DNA of 64,000 nt, from NCBI RefSeq assembly GCF_040932485.1, contig NZ_JBFRBH010000001.1:3088212-3152211 (forward strand), in the 5' to 3' direction. A program made the translations under genes and the position numbers. Below the pieces are notes generated by a model. That model made no database searches and was not told the DNA's origin. It saw only the letters and a list, made by a program, of their open reading frames with translations. Below are positions 53,978 through 62,759 of this stretch, in pieces. The DNA comes from Gymnodinialimonas sp. 202GB13-11. GTDB lineage: Bacteria > Pseudomonadota > Alphaproteobacteria > Rhodobacterales > Rhodobacteraceae. Position 1 is the stretch's first letter; every line of letters starts with the position of its first letter.

Positions 53978-54514
53978 TTAGGTGTTCGAATTCGTTTGAT
54001 TGCTAACTATGTTCCCCGCCAGCTTGCGCAAGGCATCACGCAATGTGGGGTCGGTTATCGTGTCCAACCCTTCGGTCGCCTTGGACAGACGCTCTGGGTC
54101 GGGCTTGCGCTTCGCGCGCGGCTTTTGGCCTTCAAACGCAACCTTGCCCTCGGCAAAGCCCGTGGGTGCGGTTTGCGTGATCTGCACATCCTTGATCGCG
54201 GAATAGCCGTAGCAGGCATTCACGCGAATGATGATTACCTCTTTCTGCATGGCCAGCATCGGGGCGTGGGCCCCGGTGGTCAGCACCTGCAACGTGCCAC
54301 CCATGCCACGCCCGAACTTGATCTTCAGCGGCAGCGCTACATCGGCGATATCCGGCCCAACAATCTCGGCCCAATGGGTCAGCAGCTTCGTCTCGGCAAA
54401 CCCGCGCTTTTCCGCCGGGCTGCGCAGCTCTGGCCCCACAAGCGACACAGCACGCTCAAAGCCGCGCATACGGCGGCGCGGCGGAGCTTTGGTCGGGGAC
54501 GGGCTTTTCGCCAT
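53978..54514 (-). CDS. DUF721/DciA-like protein
   Basis: 178 residues. The centre HWAEIVGPDIADVALPLKIK, followed by LQVLTTGAHAPMLAMQKEVI and INACYGY-like region, matches DUF721, the family of DciA, a loader of the replicative helicase in many bacteria lacking DnaC. The basic N-terminus (PTKAPPRRRMRGFERAV) is typical of the alphaproteobacterial form. AAGGATC lies 8 nt before the start. It is divergent from mutY. Confidence 0.88.
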   Translation of the reverse strand: MAKSPSPTKAPPRRRMRGFERAVSLVGPELRSPAEKRGFAETKLLTHWAEIVGPDIADVALPLKIKFGRGMGGTLQVLTTGAHAPMLAMQKEVIIIRVNACYGYSAIKDVQITQTAPTGFAEGKVAFEGQKPRAKRKPDPERLSKATEGLDTITDPTLRDALRKLAGNIVSNQTNSNT

Positions 54515-54596
54515 GCCGGGTTGATCCTTTCGTCAGGCGCACTCTATGCGTTCAAGGAATGCTAACCAATAACAAGCGACACAGGTTGGATAACGC

Positions 54597-55661
54597 ATGC
54601 GTGAAGAGGCCATCGGGAACGAGCTTTTGGCGTGGTATGACGCGAATGCGCGCATTTTGCCATGGCGCGTGGCGCCTGGATCGTCTGAACGTGCCGATCC
54701 CTACCGTGTCTGGATGTCCGAGATCATGCTGCAACAGACGACTGTGGCAGCGGTCAAAGCGTATTTTGAGCGGTTCACGGCGCTCTGGCCGACGGTAGGC
54801 GACCTCGCGGCAGCGGAGGATTCGGCCGTGATGGGCGAATGGGCGGGCCTTGGCTACTACGCCCGAGCCCGGAACTTACTGAAATGCGCGCGGGCGGTCG
54901 TGGCCGACCATGGCGGCGCATTCCCCGACACCGAAGAGGGGCTACTGACTTTGCCCGGCATCGGCCCCTACACAGCCGCCGCGATCGCCTCGATTGCGTT
55001 CAACCGCCCCGCGCCGGTCATGGACGGCAATATCGAACGTGTGATGTCGCGGCTGTTCCGCGTGGAAGAACCTTTGCCTACGTCCAAGCCGGTGCTGAAA
55101 GACCATGCCACACGGCTGACACCAACCCATCGCCCCGGCGACCATGCACAGGCGCTGATGGATCTGGGCGCGACCATCTGCACTCCGAAATCACCGGCCT
55201 GCGGTATCTGCCCGTTGATGAGCGCCTGCGCCGCGCGCAAGGCCGGGATCGCAGCCGAATTGCCCCGCAAACTGCCAAAGAAAGCGAAGCCAACGCGGCT
55301 CGGCTATGTCTATGTTGCCCGTCGCGCAGACGGTGCGCTGTTGCTAGAGACCCGGCCTGATAAAGGCCTGTTGGGCGGCATGTTGGCCTTCCCGACCTCC
55401 GAATGGTCGGACGCCCCAACGGATACACCACCGCTCGACACGCAATGGCACGACCCGTCGCTGGAAGTGCGTCACACCTTCACCCACTTCCATCTGCGCC
55501 TTGCCTTGCGCATCGCAGACGCCCCGCAAGATGTGACACCCCACCGCGGCACCTTCGTGCCTTTCGCCCAATTTTCGCCAAGCACTTTGCCTACAGTCTT
55601 TCGCAAAGCCTTCGACCTTGGCCGTGGCGTCACCGTTGACGCGGCGTCCGCGAAAGGTTGA
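54597..55661 (+). CDS. mutY: A/G-specific adenine glycosylase
   Basis: 354 residues. Removes adenine opposite 8-oxoguanine. Catalytic Glu in VWMSEIMLQQT, helix-hairpin-helix LPGIGPYTAAAI, catalytic Asp in VMDGNIERVMSR and 4Fe-4S cysteines 195, 202, 205 and 211. The C-terminal NUDIX-like domain for 8-oxoG recognition contains LLETRPDKGLLGGMLAFP. The downstream alkB frame overlaps its stop; the mutY-dciA-dsbA neighbourhood is common in Rhodobacteraceae. Confidence 0.96.
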   Translation: MREEAIGNELLAWYDANARILPWRVAPGSSERADPYRVWMSEIMLQQTTVAAVKAYFERFTALWPTVGDLAAAEDSAVMGEWAGLGYYARARNLLKCARAVVADHGGAFPDTEEGLLTLPGIGPYTAAAIASIAFNRPAPVMDGNIERVMSRLFRVEEPLPTSKPVLKDHATRLTPTHRPGDHAQALMDLGATICTPKSPACGICPLMSACAARKAGIAAELPRKLPKKAKPTRLGYVYVARRADGALLLETRPDKGLLGGMLAFPTSEWSDAPTDTPPLDTQWHDPSLEVRHTFTHFHLRLALRIADAPQDVTPHRGTFVPFAQFSPSTLPTVFRKAFDLGRGVTVDAASAKG

Positions 55662-55690
55662 TTTTGCAAGGGAACCGCAAGGACGACCCG

Positions 55691-56824
55691 ATGATCGCAC
55701 CAAACGCTATGGCAAAACTGCACCGCGCGCTGCCGTTCTGGCTGAGCCTTTTGCTGATCCCGCTGATCGCCTTTGTGGCTTCGCAGGGCGGCTGGTGGCT
55801 GCTGCTGATGCCGCTCAGCACCTGGTGGCTGTTCTCGATCCTCGACCATTTCGCGGGGTTGGAGCTTGAGAATGCGGATTTGGAAACCTCTGACGACCAG
55901 CTGTTCTGGTATCGCCTGATCACCCTGATCTGGCCGCCCCTTCAGATCATCACGATCTTCGCGGTCATCGCATATGCGGTGCGGGCGGATCACCTTGGCT
56001 GGGTCGAGCTTTGGGCGCTGTCCTTCGGGATTGGCGTGCTGAGCGGCACCATCGGCATCAACTACAGCCATGAGCTGATGCACCAAAAGCCCAAGCATGA
56101 ACGCTGGCTTGGTGATATTCTGCTGGGGTCAGTGCTCTATTCCCACTTCCGCTCTGAACACCTGTTGGTCCATCACCGCTATGTCGGCACCCGCCGCGAT
56201 CCGGTGACCGCGCGCTACAATGAGGGCTTCCACCGCTTTTTCCCACGTGTGTTGCGGGAGTCGTTCCTGTCCGCGTGGAATGCCGAGAAGGCGATGCTTT
56301 CCCGAAAGGGCCTGCCGGTCTGGGACGGCTCGAATCCCTTCTGGCGCTATCTCGCGCTACAGGCTGGATTTCTGGCGCTTGCGATGATCGTCGGCGGTTG
56401 GATCGGCCTGTTGATGTTCCTCAACCAAGCCTTTGTCGCGATCTGGCAGTTGGAGCTGACCAACTACATCGAGCATTACGGCCTGACGCGAAAGCACCTC
56501 GGCAACGGAAAGTACGAACATGTCCAACCGCGCCATTCGTGGAACGCGGCACACAAAGCGTCGAACTGGCTGCTAATCAATTTGCAGCGGCATTCAGACC
56601 ACCACTACAAGCCCGACCGCCGTTTTCCGCTGCTGCAGAATTACACCGAAGCGGACGCCCCGCAGCTGCCCTATGGCTACCCGGTGATGACGGCGGCGGC
56701 GATGGTGCCGCCGCTGTGGAAGCGGATCATGAACAAGCGCGTGAAGCGGTGGCGGGCGATGTATTATCCCGAGATCACCGAATGGCAGGCCTATAATAAG
56801 GGCCAGCACCCCCTTCCGAGATAG
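55691..56824 (+). CDS. alkB: Alkane 1-monooxygenase (AlkB-type di-iron membrane hydroxylase)
   Basis: 377 residues with about six membrane segments. All histidine boxes of AlkB are present: NYSHELMHQKP, SEHLLVHHRYVGT, NYIEHYGL and LQRHSDHHYKP. It would hydroxylate terminal carbons of alkanes using rubredoxin electrons; no rubredoxin gene is adjacent. The ATG at 55691 follows AAGGA by 8 nt; a TTG at 55658 is a weaker option. It ends in extragenic element B. Confidence 0.92.
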   Translation: MIAPNAMAKLHRALPFWLSLLLIPLIAFVASQGGWWLLLMPLSTWWLFSILDHFAGLELENADLETSDDQLFWYRLITLIWPPLQIITIFAVIAYAVRADHLGWVELWALSFGIGVLSGTIGINYSHELMHQKPKHERWLGDILLGSVLYSHFRSEHLLVHHRYVGTRRDPVTARYNEGFHRFFPRVLRESFLSAWNAEKAMLSRKGLPVWDGSNPFWRYLALQAGFLALAMIVGGWIGLLMFLNQAFVAIWQLELTNYIEHYGLTRKHLGNGKYEHVQPRHSWNAAHKASNWLLINLQRHSDHHYKPDRRFPLLQNYTEADAPQLPYGYPVMTAAAMVPPLWKRIMNKRVKRWRAMYYPEITEWQAYNKGQHPLPR

Positions 56825-56853
56825 GGATCGCGCCGACTGCGTCGTCGCCCGCG

Positions 56854-56899
56854 CTGGGGCTCTGCCCCAGACCCCGGGGTTTTTGGGCAAGATGAAAGG
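56854..56899 (+). repeat. Extragenic element, copy B
   Basis: Stem CTGGGGC-TCT-GCCCCAG (56854-56870), then ACCCCGGGG, TTTTT and GGGCAAGATGAAAG. It matches the layout of the elements at 4241 and 63709 and lies between the convergent alkB and NAD(P)-binding genes. It probably terminates alkB. Confidence 0.6.
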
Positions 56900-56904
56900 G
56901 CGGT

Positions 56905-57534
56905 CTAGCGCTGGAGCGCCGGGGTTTTCCCAACCATCTCGGAGCCTTCAGCGGCGGTCACAAGGAAATCGGCCACGTCAGCACGTGAGATGAGACCGTT
57001 TCGCCATTCGGCCTTCTCGGTCAGCACCTTATAGGCGCCGCTCTTGCGATTGTCGCTTAGGATACCGGGGCGCGCGATGGTCCAGTCGAGGTCGCTGTCG
57101 CGGATCAATTGCTCCTGCACATCCTTGTCGGCATAGGCGCGGCCGAGGAAGGCCTTTTGCGTCAGGCGCTCGGGCGTGGAGAGCTTCTCAGCCGAGTCGC
57201 CCGCGCCGAAACCCGTCACGGTCAGCAGGCGCTTGATGCCGGCCTTTTCCATCTGTTCGATCAGCACGCGGGTGGCGTCCGAGAACAGGGTCGTTTTCTT
57301 CAGCACGCGCGCATCGCGTGGCACGCCAAGGGTCAGGATCACTGCATCGCAGCCGTCGATGGCGTTGAAAACATCCACGCCGTTCGTGGCATCGCCTTCC
57401 ATCCATTCGAACCCGTCCGCCTCCAGATCCATCTGGCTGCGCGACATGGCGCGGACCTGATGCCCGCGTTCCAGCGCTTCGTCGACGGCTTTGCGGCCAA
57501 TGCCGCGGCTTGCTCCGATAATGGCGAGTTTCAT
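56905..57534 (-). CDS. NAD(P)-binding atypical SDR protein
   Basis: 209 residues of the NmrA/YwnB-like atypical SDR group. The Rossmann start MKLAIIGASRGIGRKAVDEA, DVFNAIDGCDAVILTLGVP and LLTVTGFGAGDS fit the family; the C-terminus GLISRADVADFLVTAAEG is typical. No catalytic Tyr-x3-Lys is clear, so it may be a sensor or an epimerase-like enzyme. AGGAGGT lies 8 nt before the ATG. Confidence 0.88.
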   Translation of the reverse strand: MKLAIIGASRGIGRKAVDEALERGHQVRAMSRSQMDLEADGFEWMEGDATNGVDVFNAIDGCDAVILTLGVPRDARVLKKTTLFSDATRVLIEQMEKAGIKRLLTVTGFGAGDSAEKLSTPERLTQKAFLGRAYADKDVQEQLIRDSDLDWTIARPGILSDNRKSGAYKVLTEKAEWRNGLISRADVADFLVTAAEGSEMVGKTPALQR

Positions 57535-57586
57535 GAGCGATACCTCCTGTATGGATAGATAGGAAGGGATCGCGCAAAGCCCAACT

Positions 57587-58258
57587 TCAGGCGGCGGCCT
57601 GGAACGGCAGGTGCCCGGTTTTCACGTAGATCAGGCAGCCCTCGTCGGACCATGGCGTGTGCCGCGACATGTGCGGGGAACGGGTCCAGCTGCCCGCCGG
57701 ATAGTCGCCGTGTTCATCCTGAAAGGTGCCTTCGATCACGAAAATCTCTTCCCCGCCCCAATGGGTGTGCTGCGAGAATTTCGTGCCTGGCGCCCATCGC
57801 ACGAGGGCAACGTTTTCGCCCTCCACCGAATGCAATGGTAACACCGACAACCCCGGCGCTGATCCGGGCAGAAACTCCGCCGCCTTTGTGTCGATGGCGA
57901 ATTGCGCCGTATCGCCCTCATCAAACTGGCACAGCTTCACGAGGATCGTCGCGCCCTCTGGGCCGATATGGGGCGTGTGCGACGTGCCTATGGGGTTCCG
58001 CACATAGGTGCCCGCCGGGTAATCGGCGTGCTCGTCCGAGAACACGCCGTCAAGCACTAGAAACTCCTCCCCACCGCCATGGGCATGTGCGTCGAAACTG
58101 CTGTTCGGGGCAAAGCGCACGATGGTCGTGGCGCGCGCCACCTCATCCCCGATGCGGTCCAACATCATGCGATCCACACCGCTGGCGGGCGAGGAGACCC
58201 AGTTGTAATCCTCGGGCCGGATCACGACTCGTTCGTTGAAATCTGCATTCAGGCGCAT
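57587..58258 (-). CDS. Bicupin protein (ChrR-type cupin domains)
   Basis: 223 residues made of two cupin domains. Each has the metal-type motif: DAHAHGGGEEFLVLDGVF near 65-82 and SQHTHWGGEEIFVIEGTF near 165-182. Both repeats continue with DEHADYPAGTY or DEHGDYPAGSW, like the cupin part of the zinc anti-sigma factor ChrR, but the N-terminal anti-sigma domain is absent. Start at 58258 with a GGAG site 8 nt upstream. Function is unknown; an oxidant-sensing or dioxygenase role is possible. Confidence 0.88.
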   Translation of the reverse strand: MRLNADFNERVVIRPEDYNWVSSPASGVDRMMLDRIGDEVARATTIVRFAPNSSFDAHAHGGGEEFLVLDGVFSDEHADYPAGTYVRNPIGTSHTPHIGPEGATILVKLCQFDEGDTAQFAIDTKAAEFLPGSAPGLSVLPLHSVEGENVALVRWAPGTKFSQHTHWGGEEIFVIEGTFQDEHGDYPAGSWTRSPHMSRHTPWSDEGCLIYVKTGHLPFQAAA

Positions 58259-58359
58259 GGTCCCGTCTCCGTAAATCAAGCTGGCCCCAATCTAGGCGGC
58301 CCCCTTCGACGATACCACCGGCTGCCCGAGCAATGCGCAGGATCCGGGCCGCCGAGACG

Positions 58360-58385
58360 AAAAGACCCGCCGGAGGACCGGCGGG
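58360..58385 (-). terminator. Rho-independent terminator of ccrM
   Basis: Perfect 8-bp arms CCCGCCGG and CCGGCGGG around a 4-nt loop, followed on the minus strand by TCTTTT. Two more stem-loops lie between it and the ccrM stop: GTCCGCGC with GCGCGGAC (58394-58401 and 58418-58425) and CGGGGG with CCCCCG (58441-58446 and 58456-58461). Confidence 0.88.
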
Positions 58386-58467
58386 TTAAGTTGGTCCGCG
58401 CCACACCTGATAAAAGCGCGCGGACGGCAAGGTTCGGGATCGGGGGTCTTGGGAGCCCCCGAAAACC

Positions 58468-59664
<1,197 letters not shown>

Positions 59665-59680
59665 TCAGCCGCTTACGATT

Positions 59681-59689
59681 TTATCCACA
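59681..59689 (+). promoter_or_regulatory. DnaA-box-like nonamer at the end of rnhB
   Basis: TTATCCACA, an exact match to the high-affinity DnaA box, with an inverted partner TGTGGATGG (7 of 9) starting at 59698. It includes the rnhB stop codon and lies about 30 bp upstream of the ccrM -35. It may link ccrM to DnaA, or be chance. Confidence 0.4.
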
Positions 59690-60280
59690 CAATATCTTGT
59701 GGATGGGGGCAAAGCTGCGCCGGTGATGTGGCGTCACCCCTAGATCGTGTAGACCGGCCGTGTGTTTTGCTGTGCCGTAGCCCATGTTCGTCTCCCAACC
59801 GTAACCCGGATGCATCACCGCAAGCTCCTTCATCAGGGCGTCGCGCCGCACTTTCGCCACAATCGACGCCGCCGCGATAGAAACGGACCGACCATCGCCC
59901 TTCACGACGCAAGTCGCCGGGCACGGCAGGTCCGGCGGCACAGCGTTCCCGTCGATCAGGGCGTGGGTGGGGGCGGTAGCCAAACCGTCCATAGCCCGTC
60001 GCATTGCCAGAAAAGTCGCTTGCCGGATGTTGAGTGCGTCGATCTCTTCCACGCTCGCCCAACCTAAGGACACGTCCGCAACAGCCTCGATCTGCACAGC
60101 CAAGGCATCGCGCCGCGCCTCAGTCAGTTTCTTGGAATCGTTCAGCCCCTCAGGGATACGCGCCGGATCAAGCACAACCGCGCAAGCCGTCACTGGTCCG
60201 GCCCAAGGCCCCCGGCCCACTTCATCAACACCGGCGACAAAGCCGCCAAGCTCGGTTTCCAAAGAAAAGTCAGGTCCCAT
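59681..60280 (-). CDS. rnhB: Ribonuclease HII
   Basis: 199 residues. Removes ribonucleotides misincorporated in DNA. Catalytic Asp19 and Glu20 in AGVDEVGRGPWAGP, then LNDSKKLTEARR, LIDGNAVP and IAAASIVAKVRRD with the remaining acidic ligands. The start at 60280 fits family length; the ATG at 60322 lies in the loop of a terminator-like hairpin and is less likely. ccrM follows after 109 bp, an order also seen in Caulobacter. Confidence 0.94.
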   Translation of the reverse strand: MGPDFSLETELGGFVAGVDEVGRGPWAGPVTACAVVLDPARIPEGLNDSKKLTEARRDALAVQIEAVADVSLGWASVEEIDALNIRQATFLAMRRAMDGLATAPTHALIDGNAVPPDLPCPATCVVKGDGRSVSIAAASIVAKVRRDALMKELAVMHPGYGWETNMGYGTAKHTAGLHDLGVTPHHRRSFAPIHKILCG

Positions 60281-60296
60281 GTCCTGCGATGTGCGC

Positions 60297-60336
60297 CAAA
60301 GAAAGAGGCGACGCAACCGCATGGTCACGTCGCCTC
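60297..60336 (-). terminator. Probable terminator of the 150-residue secreted gene
   Basis: Arms GAGGCGAC (60305-60312) and GTCGCCTC (60329-60336) with a 16-nt loop, followed on the minus strand by TTTCTTTGG. The long loop makes it weaker than the others in the window. Confidence 0.55.
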
Positions 60337-60409
60337 GCTGCTCGGGTCGGCTACTGCCGCGCAGCTTGCCCGGCGATCTCACGCCACCGGACTGCGCCTT
60401 TGAATGGGC

Positions 60410-60862
60410 TTACCCGTGCGACCAACCGTGGTTGGCCAGGCATCGCGCGCCATAGATCTGGCGCTGGCCGCGCTGGGTCTGCACGGTCCGCAGGCAATTG
60501 GATGGCAGCAGATGCGCCTGTTGCGCGTGGTTCTGCATGCAGCGGCGCAAGTAGCCGCTGTAGTTGCCGTAATAGCCATGGCCCTGGATGTGGCAGCGCG
60601 ACGGTGCAACGCGGTGGTATTGCGGCTGGGGCTGAGGATGCGGCTGATGAATGACCGGCGGGTTATGACGGTTGCCATTGTTCCGGTTCGCCTGGCTAAG
60701 GCCATACAGAAGCAACAGACCGCCAAAGATCGCGGCGGCCTCTGCGCCTTGATTGCGGTGGTTGTTGGCCGCCGCTGGGGTTGCGGTTGCGGTGATACCG
60801 GTTGCCGCGAGAGTAAGGGCGAGAGCACCAGCCGTGAAGGTCTTGGAGAGATTACGAAACAT
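60410..60862 (-). CDS. Secreted Cys/His-rich protein of unknown function
   Basis: 150 residues. Signal peptide about 1-32 (SKTFTAGALALTLAATGITA, ending ATPAAA), then a hydrophobic helix near 43-58 (AAAIFGGLLLLYGLSQANRN), a low-complexity His/Pro/Gln segment (IHQPHPQPQPQYHR), and a C-terminal domain with four cysteines (PSRCHIQGHG, LRRCMQN, PSNCLRTV, GARCLANHG). The four Cys probably form two disulfides. No family is recognised. AAGGGA lies 8 nt before the ATG. Confidence 0.8.
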   Translation of the reverse strand: MFRNLSKTFTAGALALTLAATGITATATPAAANNHRNQGAEAAAIFGGLLLLYGLSQANRNNGNRHNPPVIHQPHPQPQPQYHRVAPSRCHIQGHGYYGNYSGYLRRCMQNHAQQAHLLPSNCLRTVQTQRGQRQIYGARCLANHGWSHG

Positions 60863-60984
60863 GTCTTGGGTCCCTTGTTTCGGTTGCGCTTGAGGGGTTC
60901 AGGTCTTGGGTTGGGGCGCACTCATTCGGCGCTTGTGGATCAACCCTCCCCCCTCGGCTCTCCGCCATGCAATTACGGCGGCGC

Positions 60985-61000
60985 GCTATCCGATAACGGG
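60985..61000. promoter_or_regulatory. TATCCGATAAC motif, copy 2
   Basis: GCTATCCGATAACGGG, 123 bp upstream of the 150-residue gene. The core TATCCGATA is a perfect odd-centred palindrome. CCATGCAA lies 12 bp before it, as also near the copy at 61656. Confidence 0.35.
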
Positions 61001-61006
61001 AACGTT

Positions 61007-61525
61007 TCACTCAACGATCACAGGGCCGATCAACGTGGGACGCAGTTCAAACACGTAGCAATCACCAAAGGGATTCGCGTCATCGGCATATGTGTCGTCC
61101 CACCCAAGGCACCGGTTGGTAACGACCCAGCCATCCGGGATGATTTGCGGAATCAGGCCGACATAACCGGGGCCGGGTATGCTGACTTGATAAGATGCAG
61201 TTTCGTCTCCCCAGGTGTCTGGCCGTGTCGACGACCAACGCAGAAAATCGATGTAACGCTCTGGTGCATCGATTTGCGTGAACACCCAATCCGGCACGTC
61301 AGCCGTCTCTGGCTGCGCGGGAGATGGCACAGCGAGCAAGACACTATCGATATCGTGCCAGACCAATTCAGCCAGTGGTGCAGGCCCGCCGTGGTAATGT
61401 TCCGACACCCAATCCGTGCCGAAGCGTTCAACGTAGTGCTGATAGTCTTGAAGGATATCTGCCGAGGCCGTCGACCCCGACGTCACGAGAAGAATCGCCA
61501 CAAGGGCGGAAAAGGATTTGGTCAT
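61007..61525 (-). CDS. Secreted protein of unknown function (172 aa)
   Basis: 172 residues with a signal peptide MTKSFSALVAILLVTSGSTA, cleaved near ASA. The mature protein is acidic and Trp-rich, with PDWVFTQIDAPERYIDFLRW and a C-terminal block DGWVVTNRCLGWDDTYADD with two cysteines likely bonded (RCLGW, DCYVF). No family is recognised. It is divergent from the 97-residue secreted gene and shares the TATCCGATAAC motif upstream. Confidence 0.75.
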   Translation of the reverse strand: MTKSFSALVAILLVTSGSTASADILQDYQHYVERFGTDWVSEHYHGGPAPLAELVWHDIDSVLLAVPSPAQPETADVPDWVFTQIDAPERYIDFLRWSSTRPDTWGDETASYQVSIPGPGYVGLIPQIIPDGWVVTNRCLGWDDTYADDANPFGDCYVFELRPTLIGPVIVE

Positions 61526-61655
61526 CGAAATCGCCTATCTGTAATCGCCAGCGGGCGGAAATGCCCAAGCGTGTGAAAAGGTGTTGTACGCGGCTGAAAT
61601 TGCCGTTGTGGCGACCTTCCCCAAATCCTGCCATGCAAGGCAAAAACGCCCCCCT

Positions 61656-61701
61656 GCTATCCGATAACAGGCCTGTGAACCGTCCCCCGTCATTGAATGA
61701 C
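61656..61701. promoter_or_regulatory. TATCCGATAAC motif copy 3 and a 13-bp dyad
   Basis: GCTATCCGATAACAGG at 61656-61671, preceded 17 bp earlier by CCATGCAA, and a perfect dyad GTCATT-G-AATGAC at 61689-61701. Both lie in the 243-bp gap between two divergent secreted-protein genes and could be operators for either. The rest of the gap shows nothing. Confidence 0.4.
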
Positions 61702-61768
61702 AGCCCGCATCTGCCCCATCTTCATCCGTGAAGCTGCCCCCTTTCAGCAAACGAAACGAGCCATCACG

Positions 61769-62062
61769 ATGAAACGATTATTCAAATCCCTCCTCGCCGC
61801 CGCCGCCCTTACGGTCCTGGCCGGCCCCCTCCACGCCGCATGTTTTGCGGACTATCGCGCAAGGATGGATAACCCCTTGCGTCTGCATTACGGTGTGATC
61901 GAAGTGCCCCAAAGCGCATGTTCGGTCGGCGCCGCCTCATCCGTCGTTTCCGGCCGCCTTGCGTCACAAGGCTGGACGTTGGTGCAGGTGATTTCGGTTT
62001 TTGACGATTCCGGACTCGCCTCAAGGAGGGCGGATGCCGGACAATACTACCTCAGTTTCTGA
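61769..62062 (+). CDS. Small secreted two-cysteine protein
   Basis: 97 residues. Signal peptide MKRLFKSLLAAAALTVLA ending near LHAA, then a 73-residue mature part ACFADYRARMDNPLRLHYGV with Cys25 and Cys51 (SACSVGAASS) as a likely disulfide, and WTLVQVISVFDD and AGQYYLSF at the end. No named family, but the compact conserved-looking core suggests a folded domain. It overlaps the winged-helix membrane gene by 29 bp, so the two are translated together. Confidence 0.8.
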   Translation: MKRLFKSLLAAAALTVLAGPLHAACFADYRARMDNPLRLHYGVIEVPQSACSVGAASSVVSGRLASQGWTLVQVISVFDDSGLASRRADAGQYYLSF

Positions 62063-62756
62063 CCCGAAACTGTCGGTCGCTGACACGCGAATTGCATCCA
62101 CGCGTGTCGTTCAATTGGGTGTCTTGGCGGTGGTCGCGGTCCTCGTGGTCTCCGCCATTCTGCTTTTTGTGAACCTTCCCGACGCCGAAGCTTTCAACAA
62201 CGCCGTTGTCACGGTGTTTGAAGTCAACGACGTGCGTGACCCGGACGCGACCCGCGTTCTGGAAATCATGGCGCAGACCGGCACGACCTTCTCCAAGGTG
62301 CTCGCCAGCTATCGCGCAGTGATCTTCGTCCTGCTCGTCTTTGCAACCGCGCTTCTGGTCGCCTGCCTCGTCTTTCTTGTCACCATCGTCACCCTCAATC
62401 GCCGCATCGGTGAGATTGAACGTCAGGGCATCCAGGTCTCCTCCCTGATCTTGTCGCGGGAGGAGCGTGTGGTGCTCATCAACAATCTCGAATTCAAGCT
62501 GACCGACGCCGCGATGGAGACGCTGTCGGTGCTGGCCGAGGCACGTCTGGATGATGACGTGCTGTCAGGTGCGCAGATTGAGGCGATGGTGTCCGGCAAG
62601 TCTGAAACGGATGTGGATGAAGCCGCCGGGGCCACCCGCATCAAACGCCTGCGTGATACGCTCGGCAACCAGATGGTGTCCGAACTGCTTGTGAAAAATA
62701 TCGCCCGGCGCGGCTACATCCTCGCCATCGACAAAGACGTCATCAAGATGGTCTAG
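62034..62756 (+). CDS. Membrane-anchored protein with C-terminal OmpR-type winged helix
   Basis: 240 residues: TM1 about 26-48, a periplasmic loop 49-94, TM2 about 95-122, then a cytoplasmic part. Residues 150-232 follow the OmpR/ToxR DNA-binding pattern: LTDAAMETLSVLAEA, ATRIKRLRDTLGN as recognition-helix end and LVKNIARRGYILAI as the wing. Classic ToxR/CadC proteins have the winged helix at the N-terminus, so the order here is reversed. AAGGAGG 5 nt before ATG 62034 is the strongest site in the region. Confidence 0.82.
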   Translation: MPDNTTSVSDPKLSVADTRIASTRVVQLGVLAVVAVLVVSAILLFVNLPDAEAFNNAVVTVFEVNDVRDPDATRVLEIMAQTGTTFSKVLASYRAVIFVLLVFATALLVACLVFLVTIVTLNRRIGEIERQGIQVSSLILSREERVVLINNLEFKLTDAAMETLSVLAEARLDDDVLSGAQIEAMVSGKSETDVDEAAGATRIKRLRDTLGNQMVSELLVKNIARRGYILAIDKDVIKMV

Positions 62757-62759
62757 GGC

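Noticed and set aside
59681-59706. Replication origin suggested by DnaA boxes
   Set aside because: Only one exact box and one partial; no AT-rich unwinding region, no dnaA, parAB or hemE nearby.
60281-60322. Longer rnhB starting at ATG 60322
   Set aside because: That ATG lies within the loop of a hairpin that looks like the terminator of the preceding gene, and family members start near 60280.
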